Positions 54,701 to 64,000 of a stretch of DNA of 64,000 nt are shown piece by piece (positions within the stretch are counted from its first letter, which is position 1; the number at the start of each line of letters is the position of its first letter). The stretch lies in assembly GCF_019320115.1 (NCBI RefSeq), contig NC_089584.1:78745260-78809259 (forward strand), in the 5' to 3' direction. The notes under the pieces were generated by a model, which was given only the letters and a program-made list of their open reading frames with translations, ran no database searches and was not told the DNA's origin. The DNA is from Miscanthus floridulus (taxonomy: Eukaryota > Streptophyta > Magnoliopsida > Poales > Poaceae). The position numbers and the translations under genes are program-made.

Positions 54701-55624
54701 CTCATGGCACATCGAGCACCTTATATGTATTCTCCACTTCATAATGAATAAAGTTTTGGTCGCCATGATTTGTCTCCATTATTTCTCCATTATGATTTAA
54801 TCTCCACTTATGGTCACCGAGCTCTAAGCTACTCCTTAACAAACTCCAATACGGGATCGCCATAAATGCCCCACCATGTTTCTCTGTATCTCCAACATGT
54901 GATTGCCATAAATACTCCACCGTGTTTCTCCATATCTCTGAAATATTTCTCCAACCACCGAGCAACACACATTCTATTCTGTGCTCTATGGAGAAGACCC
55001 AGTCTCCGATCCCTACCTACACATGCTACGGGCTCCGCGCTCTACGTTATAGGTGGTCGGCTGTGGTTCCTTGGTCACGCCTATTCCTCCTACATGTGCA
55101 TGGGCTCCGCGCTCGACGTTATGGACTATGGGCTAGCCAAGGCCGAGAGCTCAGTGAAGAACTAACTGCTCGGACTCAATTATACTATGTATATCTCCAA
55201 GCTAATTCACCAACCGCCGAGCAGCATACGTTCCACTCTATTCTCTATGGAGAAGACCCAGTCTTTGATCTCTCCCTACATGTGCTACGGGCTCCACACT
55301 CTATGATATGGGTGGTTGGCTATGGTTCCTTGGTCACGCCTGCTCCTCCTACACATGCACGGGCTCCGCACTCAATGTTATGGACTATGGGCTAGCTAAG
55401 GCCAAAGAGTTCAGTAACGAACTAACTGCTCGGACGCTACTTATACTATGTATAATTGCGTTAGGGTTAACAGTACTATGATTTTTTCACCGTGCTACTA
55501 GCAAACTACATAAAACATGCACTCATTACTTTACAACATTTATACATACACATAAATGTCTGTCTGCGCCCTTACACATTTTTAACTACTCTATTCAGTT
55601 ATTATAGCATACTCTCTGAGCAGA
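54701..55624. repeat. 3' region of gypsy B with ~259-bp tandem duplication
   Basis: The block ctatggagaagacccagtct at ~54986 recurs at ~55245, and tgctacgggctcc at 55024 recurs at 55283. The two units run to ~55445. A shorter repeat (ccac-gtgtttctc-atatct) lies at 54870-54945. No sense-strand gene is seen. Confidence 0.7.
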
Positions 55625-58545
55625 TCACCGAGCTTCGCCATCGCTATTTGTCTCATCAAATAGGTCGATGTCACCGGCCAGCTTCTTCGCCGCGTCCTCC
55701 ACCTCATCCTCCAGTTGCTGGTGCTCCGCCTCGCCCATCCCTCTAGCAAATCTAGCTCCTATCGCCTGATGGTCAACGGCTGGGTAGTGGGACCAGACCA
55801 CCACAAGGGCATGAGTAACGGTGGTAACAATGGCATCACGGTTGAAGTTCTCCCACGCCACCTTGCACCTCTCGATGATGGTGTCCAAACGGGGTGGCCT
55901 GCCATCAGGCTGAGGAGTCGCCTCTAGGTCGACGTAGTTGAGCACCAGTTTGACTTCGACGACTACGGCGTTGAACTTGTCCCTTTGGATCCTAACCTCC
56001 TACACCAGCACATCAAACTATGCCTTGACCCTCTAACGGTAGTCTACAAGCATTACAAGGTTCCATCAAGTAAGGAAACTACTTCAACAGTAACTTTGAC
56101 CAGGAAGTACTCACCTTTTAGCTTCTCAGCTAGTTTGTCTGCTTGCCTAACTCCTTCGTCTTCTCCTCTCGGAGTTGCTCGATGGCTTGGCGTAGCTGGC
56201 TGAGCTCCGTATCTTGCTCTACAAGCACAATAGTCATCACCAAAAATATGGTTGTTCAATAGTACAAAGCACATTCGCCGATACGCCATACCTACTTTCT
56301 GCTTGGATACGTTCCTGAGCTACTCGGACTTCCGCTCCAGCTGCTCAGAAGCACTCGATGGCTGCTCAGAGATAGTGGCCAGCTGCTTAGACTTGCCACG
56401 CAGCTGCTCAAACCTGGTCGCCAGTTGCGTGGATAGGATGCCCTTCTAGTACTTCAGGTCCCACGCATTGGACTTAGCAAGGTCTCGCTCGCGCTGGGCC
56501 CTCTAGATGTTTCTCTCCATCAGCTTCATGACCTCTTTGAGTTTTTCATTCTCCTCAGTGAGGGGCTCCATCCTCTTTATCAGCTGGCGCCACTACTCGG
56601 TAGTTCGAGTTATCCCTTGCAAAAATGCCAAGATTATGAAGAAGAACAATCTCCAACATCAAAGATGAACATTACAGATACAGTACTAACCTTGATTTCC
56701 TTCATTAGTGTGGACAGGGAAGCTCCAGCCTCCTAAGCTCCTGGGCGGTGTCCTCCTCAACAACCACCACCTCATCATCGTGTTTGTGGAGGATTCGGAC
56801 AGTTTGGGGTCGAGATTCCTCACATTCGATCTCTTCCACCTTGTCCTCCTTTGCCGCAGCTAGAGGCACCACCGGGGGGCTCCATGGCTGGACAGCGTGT
56901 CCAACAACGCCTGTCGATGTCTTGGGGAACGCCATCTGCTCCTTGGGCACTGTAGTTTTCTCCGCTCTGGCCCCCGGCGCGGCATCGGTGACTCTAGCCT
57001 CCACTCCCAAAGACCCGGTGACTTCCACTGTTGCCTCGGGCACCATCGCCGATCCATCCACCGTCGATGCCAACCTCTCACCACCACCAAGTCCATCAGC
57101 AGTGGTGGCTGACTCCTTCGCCGACTACCGAGCACCCGGGGACTCTAGGATGGGAGCCGCTGGCATTGCCTCCGCCTCGAGACCAGCCCCCGGCTATTCG
57201 TCAGTCTAGATGGGCGGGCTCAGATCCTTTGCACGCCTCATGCTGCATCAGATCAGGTTGTTAGTTGCCAAAAAAGGATAAGGATGTGATAACCAAATAA
57301 CTCCAAGACAAGGGTACTTACGTAGCGGCTTTCTGGTAGATTTTTTTGAACCGGCGTTGCCTACCCGAGTCCCTAGCCACGGCCTTGGGGTTGATTCCTA
57401 CGTCTTGGGGTGGAGGTCTCGCGATCTCTGCCGTCAGCCTCTCCTCTGCCTGCCGCTCTAGGACTCCCCTCGCCTATGGCTCGGGGACTCCCTCCGCCCG
57501 CCGCTCTAGAACTCCCCTTTCCTGCTGCTCGAGGACTCCTTTCACTTGCTACTTGGGGACTCTCGTCGCTTGCTATTGGGGGACTTCCTCCCCTCCCTTC
57601 AATTGCTCCTCCACGCGCGTGCTGCACGGAGGCACCTTCGTGCTTGGTGGAGGAGCCACTAGAAATTCGTCGTCATCCGACCATGCGAACATCACGGTAC
57701 TCCATGTCCGAGTGGTCTGGTCACCGCCAAGCGAGATGCCGCCCGGCTTGAGGGGAGCGACACCCGCTGTCTTTCTCTTCTTTCAAGCCAGCTTGTCTGC
57801 CGCTGCCCTTTTCCCCCGGACTTTCTCTGACACCATGGATGGACTCTCCGACGAGATGCTAATGGCTCCCTCCTCAGGCTGCGTCGATGGCCGAGCATCT
57901 ACTGCCTGTGGCCAATCGCCCCTCGGCATGCCCAAGAAGTACACCGCTCTTTCCTACGAATGGATCTTTGCATAAGTGAATCAGTCCACTGCTTGGCAAC
58001 GACAAAAGATAAAAAGCATCAGGAACACACAATTGAGATACTTACCTGAGGTGGCAGATTCTAGAAGTGAAAGGGTCTCGTCTGCCCTGGCAAATTGAAC
58101 GAGACAAGTGGAGCAAATAGCTCTATGGCCCGCTCCTACACAATGTCCCTCGATAGCATCTCTGTCCTCTCTCGGGTACCATCAGTCTCCCCTTGAAATC
58201 AAAGGCTACATGGGCCCTCTCCTTGCAGGGCTGGACACGGCGCACTATGAAGCTCGCCGCCACCAGTCCACCGTTGGTCTTCACGCCCTTTATTAAGCCA
58301 AGGAGCTCCCTCACTTACTCCATGTCAGCACTGCTTGGCTTCTTCAACTAGTTCTTTTGGCTCTCTAGGATGTGGTCGACATCACAGTGGATTGCAATGT
58401 GGCTCTGCTTCATGTAGAACCACCTGTTGTTCCATCCCTTCAACGAAGTATCCAGCGGTATAGTGATGTACTCGCTCGCCATCCCATCTCGGAGCTGCAG
58501 ATATACGCCACTGTGAAGAAATTTTTGATTATGAACTTGAGCTCC
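55625..58545 (-). pseudogene. Antisense ORF of gypsy B (Tat-type aORF), decayed
   Basis: On the minus strand, SEYITIPLDTSLKGWNNRWF (~58480-58420) is followed by ADMEYVRELLGLI-like text with stops, VKTNGGLVAASFIVRRVQPC, a Pro/Gly/Arg-rich part (57630-57370), coiled-coil text (QADKLAEKLKGEYF at ~56130) and a clean 106-codon end, VDLEATPQPDGRPPRLDTII ... DNDEAR-type acidic tail, at 55945-55625. Several frame changes and stops separate these. Tat elements of grasses are known to carry such an antisense gene between integrase and the 3' LTR. Its function is unknown. Exon/intron structure could not be settled. Confidence 0.6.
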
Positions 58546-58571
58546 TTACACCCTTATGGCAAGCCATACTT

Positions 58572-58705
58572 GGGTTACACTGCTCGGCGACGGTTCACAC
58601 TGCTCGGCAATGGCTCTCTCTGCTTGATAATGGTTCACACTGCTCGGCGACGGTTTACGCTGCTCGGCGATAGTTCATGTTGCTCGGCGATGGCTCACAA
58701 CTGCT
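58572..58705 (+). repeat. ~24-bp minisatellite (ctgctcggcgacggttcaca)
   Basis: About six imperfect units of ctgctcggcgacggttcaca-like sequence between 58579 and 58705, close to the 3' LTR of B. Confidence 0.75.
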
Positions 58706-58820
58706 TGGTAACTCATCACGGTGGTTGGACCATGAGTTTGACTACTCGGCTTTGTTCGCACTTGCTCAGACAAGCTCAAGACAGCGTTGCACAACATGTA
58801 TAAGGTGCTCGAGGACTAGC

Positions 58821-59293
58821 TATGGGGGGTATGACCCTGGATACCCATGGCAGACCACATGGGTTGTGCCCCCAGGGGCGACCTAGCCCATAAGACGAAG
58901 CTTTGCGGGGCATGACTCTGCTCGGTGCCTCCCGCAAGACACCGAGAAGATATCCTGAAGATACTACAAGATTTGTTAGGATACGTATGATCCCATGATT
59001 CTTGTAATCTGTTATTACTTTTCAGTTATATTGAAGATCTAACTGACTTGTAACCCTACCCCCCAGACTATATAAGGTGGGCAGGGACCCTCTCCAAAAT
59101 CATGTAATATCATATGATAGCCAATACAAACCAACAGACCATAGGAGTAGGGTATTACGTCATATTGATGGTCTGAACCTGTCTAACTCATGTGTCTTTG
59201 TTGCCTTCTTGTTCTTGATTACATTCCTCTCTGTTGATCAATCTACCTTCGTGGGATACCCCTCGGAGGACTACCGATGATATTCTATCAACA
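58821..59293 (+). repeat. 3' LTR of gypsy B
   Basis: Starts (ta)TGGGGGGTATGACC and ends TTCTATCAACA; TATA box TATATAAGG at 59069-59077. The same length as the 5' LTR. Followed by cccat, the target duplication. Confidence 0.88.
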
Positions 59294-59298
59294 CCCAT

Positions 59299-59900
59299 GG
59301 TTAGCCTAAGCACCGCTGCGGTCCTTCCCTATCACAAAGTTCCTTCTAGCACTAGTTGTTGGAAGGATGACATCGGCTCCAACCACCATAGGAGACCCCA
59401 AAAGGAACACTCGATAGGAGCCATGCATTCCCCACATGAGATCTTCTCTCCCATTTCCTCTCTCGTAGTAGGAAGGTGGGAGACGATGTGTAGATGAAGC
59501 GACGTGTGATTCAAACGGCAGGGGACCAGTCCTTATAAGCCCAAGGGGGACAAAGTAGCTTGAGACCCCCTCGCCGCATGGTGAACCACAAAATGTCATG
59601 AACAAGTAGTGGATACCCGCATAAGGCTAAGAAAATTGAGACCCTCGTGAAAGCAAGACCGAAATAGTGTTGACGAGACCGGTCAATCCCGCCTAGGTCA
59701 TGGGTGCGTACCCTATCATCAGGATGACCTAACAAAGCAGGATGAGGCACAATGTCGACCTATCACATTGAATGTACCAGCCCACAAGGGATTGAGCGAC
59801 AAAGCTCGGAAAGGCCGCGACTATGAACCTGCGCTCCAGCACACACGCGCATCAACGCTTTCACGATCACTTCGTGATCACAAAAATGCTTAGGGGCTAC
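59299..59900 (+). other. Internal DNA of A (3' end) with polypurine tract
   Basis: No gene seen. It ends in gcttaggggctac just before the 3' LTR of A, a possible polypurine tract. Confidence 0.5.
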
Positions 59901-60960
59901 TATCGAGGTTGTAACCCTAGGGTGTCTCAAGGCACTGATTAGTTAGCAGGCCGCATGGCCCGCAACACAATGGCTAACAAAGGCATGAACGATCGAGGCC
60001 TAGCAAAAGCCAAGTAGAGCAGGAAAGGCGCCAAGGATGGGGTCATCCCTGACCTCTTCCACCTGCCTTAGCACATAGTGCTCTCAAGAAGCATGACCTC
60101 TCCCTGTCATAATCCCTAGGAGGGATGGGGGAAGGTCGAGTGCAGCTAGGCATGCCTGCTCTGACAAGAGCAAGCATGCCACACTAACCCTACAAGGATC
60201 GAGGGGACATCAGTCAACTCGGCCCAGTCAGACGCCATCCATGTGCCATGTCGCACCGATGAGACAACACCATACCATGGTGGCAATGGGTACGACACCC
60301 ACCATCCAAATATGGACTGGCTAGATGCTTGTATGATCCCACCCACTACAGGATGGGATCCAAGGCAAGAGACTCGATGAAAAGGCCAGCAGAGTACCCT
60401 AACCCCGACAATCGGGGTCATGACTCTCAGTCCCATAAAGCCACAAGGTGAACGATGACCTGGGGCAGTTACCTACTTTGGGTACGATGCCCCTAAGACC
60501 TAGGAGACGATGATGAAGGCCACGATGAATACCGTGTTGCACAGGATGACTGACGAGCCATCGTCGAGGCTATAGTGCCGCCATGGTCGGCATAGTAGCG
60601 CCACGTCGCATCCTGCCACAACATGGCCAGAAGACCACAATGATAGCCATGACCCGATGTGCTCTAGAAGATGGCGTAGCTTGCAAGCCAACTAAGCTAG
60701 GCCCTCCTTTAGGCTCTCGACCCCCTCAGTTGGGAGAACCTCCTCTTTGTACAAGCTCTGGCCCCAAACTTTATATAAGGGCAGCCAAGGCACCCATCTC
60801 AGGGACGACGAACATGCTCTACCATTCCATTCTTTCACCATTGTAGTAGGACTCCTAAAGCTTCTCTTTAGGAAGCCCTTCGCCTAGCATAGGACCTTCC
60901 TCCATTCTTGCACTTCCATTATAAAAACTTCAGAGCATTCGAGCAAGGAACACACACTTG
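59901..60960 (+). repeat. 3' LTR of element A (truncated)
   Basis: Homologous to 16138-16395 plus 17435-18115. It contains the ~130-bp part lost from the 5' LTR. The homology stops at ~60960 after gaacacacac, ~135 bp short of the LTR end. TATA box at 60772. Confidence 0.82.
60772..60780 (+). promoter_or_regulatory. TATA box in the 3' LTR of A
   Basis: TATATAAGG, the counterpart of 17926-17934. Confidence 0.55.
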
Positions 60961-61660
60961 CCACACGCACGCACCCCCACTACCCCAATCCGCTCACCCT
61001 CGCATGCGATGCCCCAGTCCGCTCACCCATCACATGTTGGTGGCCCCCTTCTATGAGCGCACGACACTCCAACGTTCGCCCCTCACGTGGCACCCCCTTC
61101 TACGAGCGTGCGCATTGCTGCTCCATTCACACACGGAGGAGGAACACCAATGTGTGGTGGCGCACGACAGCGCCTCCCTAGATTCGTAGCGTATGTTATC
61201 CCACATCTACATCCTTTGATTCTTCCCCACTCCCGACTCTAATCCTAGTAGGTAGGGTGCTCTGAGCCGCTCCGGGCATGCATTAGAAGGGAGGAGATGG
61301 CAACACGGCCATAGCTAGGCAGGCTGCAACACCCAGAGATGACACCACAGTAAACAAGAAGCGCATAGGACTACAACACCAGCAAAGCAGCAGGCAGTCA
61401 CTCCCCATCTAGGTAATTTCTTATTACAGGATCTAAGTTAGGCTCTAGGCCTGAAGCAGTCCAGGCAGTAGGAGATCTTGATAGAAATTTGGCTCCGACT
61501 TATGTGAAATAGAGATGTTTTATTACCTGCATATTGCCATAATGCACTTCACGGGTTTTATTTTATCTAACCTTGCAAATCTCTGTTGTTCTATTATCTT
61601 TTTTTCCCAATCAACTGTATCAAGCTAGAAATATAGATATCTAGATTTCTAGGAGCTACG

Positions 61661-61678
61661 AATATATATATATATATA
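61661..61678. repeat. (AT)n simple repeat
   Basis: An unbroken run of alternating a and t of ~16 bp. Confidence 0.8.
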
Positions 61679-62200
61679 GATTTTTAGGTTGGCTAAATAC
61701 TATGGAAGAAGCTAGGTTACCCACATCCTTTTCTGTTGGTTAATTGTGCATTGCTCAATGTCTGTAGGGATCTTAAGCTAGGAAATTTACTATTAAATGA
61801 TGAACCTTTTGGATTAAGTTCTAATCCTTGATTTTCCTTTATGTCAGTAGGATTAAGTTCTACTCCTTGATTGTTCAATTCTCTTTTTGTAAGTCAAAAT
61901 CTTTAGCCATAGTTATAACAATGTTTCTAGAGTTGCATTATGCATGTAACATATTTATTTTTCATACATGATAAATGCTCTTCACAGGTGACAGGTTGGG
62001 GAGTGAATCTATGAATGCTTGGCTGAAGACAAAGTGAAGTTCAAATAGCTTCTGATCTCGATTGGTGCAGACTTTACTAATCTCAGCCTTAAAACCTCTT
62101 ATTACTAATCTAGGCACGTCTGGCATGTGCTCCACTGCTCCTCCAATGCCAAAGGTAGATCTAGGCACATCTCCTTCAGATCCCCCTCCATCCCCATCTC

Positions 62201-62230
62201 CTTCCCCTTCCCCTTCCCCTTCCCCTTCCC
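62201..62230 (+). repeat. (TTCCCC)n simple repeat
   Basis: About five copies of ttcccc in a row; it gives the Gly/Lys run in the minus-strand ORF here, so that ORF is not taken as a gene. Confidence 0.85.
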
Positions 62231-64000
62231 ATTCTTGATACGATTCAATTGCAAGCTGCTACTCGGCGGCGCCATGGTGCTATAGCTCCCCACTCCCCTG
62301 ATCTCCTCCATATCACCCCATTACTCTTTTCTCATTGCTTGTTCTTCCTCTATGGATGCATCTGGAAAGGTTCTTCACTTTTGGAATTAGGCAGCTTCGA
62401 ATAGATTATAAAGAATAAGATTGCTGCTTCTTGAAGTAAACTATGTTTTGTTTACCAGGTGAAGCATGGATCCAAGGAGCTGGTATATGTGGAAGCGGTC
62501 ATCAGATTGTAGAGGTTACCCCTGGTACAAAAATATCTAACAATCTCACGTACTAGCCTTTTAGATAGCCTTTCAATTTTAGATCTGCTTTAGGTCCCTA
62601 GGTACAAAAATATACTAATTATTGTCATAGATTAAAAAATTCAAGCAAAAATGTACGGTGTGAAAAAACTACTTTACCTGTATTAGTTTGCAATTTATAC
62701 TATCACACTTTCTGTTCGATATATTGCCTCCACCCATCAAAGTTAGTTGAACTAAAAAATTATGTGGTTCTATTTTCTTTCAACGGTATTAGTCTGTGAC
62801 ACACTGATTTACTTTTACAGACTTGCTTGTATGAGTATCAGACTTTTCTGTCAAGGTTGGTTTTATGTGGGAGTTAGTTGATTACTTGATGACAATGGTA
62901 CCTACCAGATTGTTTTGGTCATATTCAATTAGTTGATTACTTTTCTGTCAAAGGCTGCAGCCGGTGATTCAATCATAGATCCGAGACAGCCAATTTCAGG
63001 CAAGTGCTACTCATTTGCCGCCTCAATCCTCTGTTGTGCAAATCAAATTTGTTGATCTACAAGTTATGCAAATTTGTACAATCAACTAGTGAAGTCTGAA
63101 ATACTGAAACTTAAACACACAAACACCTTAGGGTCTGTCTAGCTACTTTGTGAATTTTTTTACACCTATAAGTAGCTTCCACTTCTAATTTTATGTGCAC
63201 AGTAATACCACTGATTTCTTTTGCACCTGAAAATGGTGTTTGTATGAAAATTTTGCACCGTTGCTGTTAGTGCTTGCATCTGCTGGAAAAATGAACACAT
63301 CTGTTGGACCTAACTCAGATCAGGCAAACTAGAGCACAAACAACATATCATCTTATCAAGCATGAGCCCATATGATAGATCAAAATTTTCAATCTATTGT
63401 TCAAATGAAATGTCTGGATTAGATAGAGGATAGCTTATTAGCTTGTCTTGTCTTGTCGTGTCATCATCTTTCTTGGCTGCTCTAAGACTGTCATTGAATT
63501 GAAACACTAAAATGTCTGAGAAACAATCAACTCAAGTAGTGAAATCTGAAATACTAGAACTAAAACACACAAACAACTAAGGGGTAAGCACCGGATGTTT
63601 CATTTCTGGAGGCAAACTAAATTTGTGATTTATATTTGTGAAACTGTCTCATCTCACTCTCCTTGTAAGTTGTACATTGGAACCTGTAACTTCTGGGTGC
63701 TACTGGACAGCAGCTTGTCAACAACAAGCTAATCATAGTGCTAATAGATGTAAAACCAAACATTCCATTTTGAGCTTTTGCCCAAGATGACTGCCATGGA
63801 CAACATGTGCTATGTTAAGCTAGGATTAACTTTATGTTCATCAGCTAGGATTAGCGACGATCATCAACCATATGTCCAAACAAGGACTAGTATGATGTTA
63901 AGTGACATTACATATATATGTACTTGTTAAATCTGTGCACATAATTTCAATATTGCATTGGTCTTGAATGTTTGATCCAATGTACATGAGTTTTAGATAT

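Larger units (their letters stand above)
29167..59293 (+). mobile_element. Element B: Ty3/gypsy, Tat lineage (RIRE2/Grande/Retand-like)
   Basis: LTRs of ~473 bp (29167-29639 and 58821-59293) are flanked by the 5-bp duplication cccat (29162-29166 and 59294-59298). Domain order gag, protease, reverse transcriptase, RNase H, integrase, then a long 3' region with an antisense ORF is the Tat plan. Two later insertions (C at 30822-46117 and D at 49509-52980) split gag and RNase H. Without them B is about 11.4 kb. By eye the LTRs differ by about 14 percent over the first 165 bp, so B is old. Every coding part has stops. Confidence 0.9.
16138..60960 (+). mobile_element. Element A: outer LTR retrotransposon, non-autonomous, host of nested insertions
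   Basis: LTR-type sequence beginning TGTCGGGGTTGTAACCC at 16138 recurs in the same orientation at 59901 (TATCGAGGTTGTAACCC). The 5' LTR is followed by a primer-binding-like GTTGGCGCGCCAGGTAGGGG at 18251-18270. The pieces belonging to A are 18252-19738, 21575-24399, 28356-29166 and 59299-59900; the rest are later insertions. None of these pieces encodes a recognisable reverse transcriptase, integrase or clear gag, so A was probably mobilised in trans. The 3' LTR is cut at ~60960, so no target duplication is left. By eye the LTR copies differ by roughly 12 percent over the first 200 bp. Confidence 0.75.
60961..64000. other. Unassigned flank, AT-rich
   Basis: 60961-61190 is GC-rich and leader-like, with a 93-codon frame overlapping the LTR end but no domain. 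From 61200 the DNA is AT-rich. ORFs are under 70 codons and unconvincing. A ~50-bp segment (gaaatactgaaacttaaacacacaaac) split over 63086-63130 recurs with changes at 63530-63580. No gene can be supported. Confidence 0.4.

Noticed and set aside
58572..58705. CRISPR-like regular repeats
   Set aside because: Eukaryotic DNA; imperfect back-to-back units without unique spacers.
62105..62311. Small minus-strand protein with a Gly/Lys run
   Set aside because: The run is a translated (TTCCCC)n simple repeat and there is no other support.

Overview
The window looks like nuclear DNA of a panicoid grass (sorghum, sugarcane, Miscanthus or maize type). This is inferred from the mix of elements: Tat and chromodomain Ty3/gypsy, SIRE-type copia, CACTA and MuDR-like DNA transposons, Stowaway and Tourist-type MITEs, and a very GC-rich intronless gene with a CpG-rich upstream region. 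There are no operons or bacterial features. I assigned the species group from memory of grass repeat families, not by a search.

Region 1 (1-5859) is a MuDR-like (MULE) transposon with terminal inverted repeats of about 835 bp. It carries a plus-strand gene like the N-terminal part of plant MULE transposases and two minus-strand genes for Cys-rich, GRF-like zinc-finger proteins. Each inverted repeat appears to hold a leader exon and a splice donor, one for the left gene and one for the right gene. A broken calmodulin-like (EF-hand) gene fragment follows at about 6000-6412.

Region 2 (6.4-15.3 kb) is the gene-bearing part. It holds one clearly intact host gene, an intronless half-size ABCG (WBC) transporter at 9286-11139 (617 aa). 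The gene is flanked by two MITEs of one family. Two Stowaway-type MITEs and GC-rich unassigned DNA lie further right. A LINE-like tail and a CACTA end lie at 15.3-16.1 kb.

Region 3 (16.1-61.0 kb) is a nested stack of retrotransposons. The outermost element (A) has LTRs at 16138-18251 and 59901-about 60960, with no recognisable pol. Into A went, in linear order, a CACTA remnant (in its 5' LTR), a 5'-truncated copia (E), a pol-deleted copia (F), and a Tat-type gypsy (B, 29167-59293, target duplication cccat). B was itself split by a 15.3-kb chromodomain gypsy (C, 30822-46117, minus strand, target duplication taggg) and by a small gag-only element (D, 49509-52980). One LTR of C then took a 353-bp Tourist-like MITE with a TTA duplication. 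LTR differences counted by eye agree with this order: A and B are most diverged, C and D less.

Region 4 (61.0-64.0 kb) is AT-rich and unassigned, with two simple repeats.

Nearly all retroelement genes are decayed by in-frame stops and frameshifts. The exceptions are the gag ORFs of F (434 codons) and D (387 codons).
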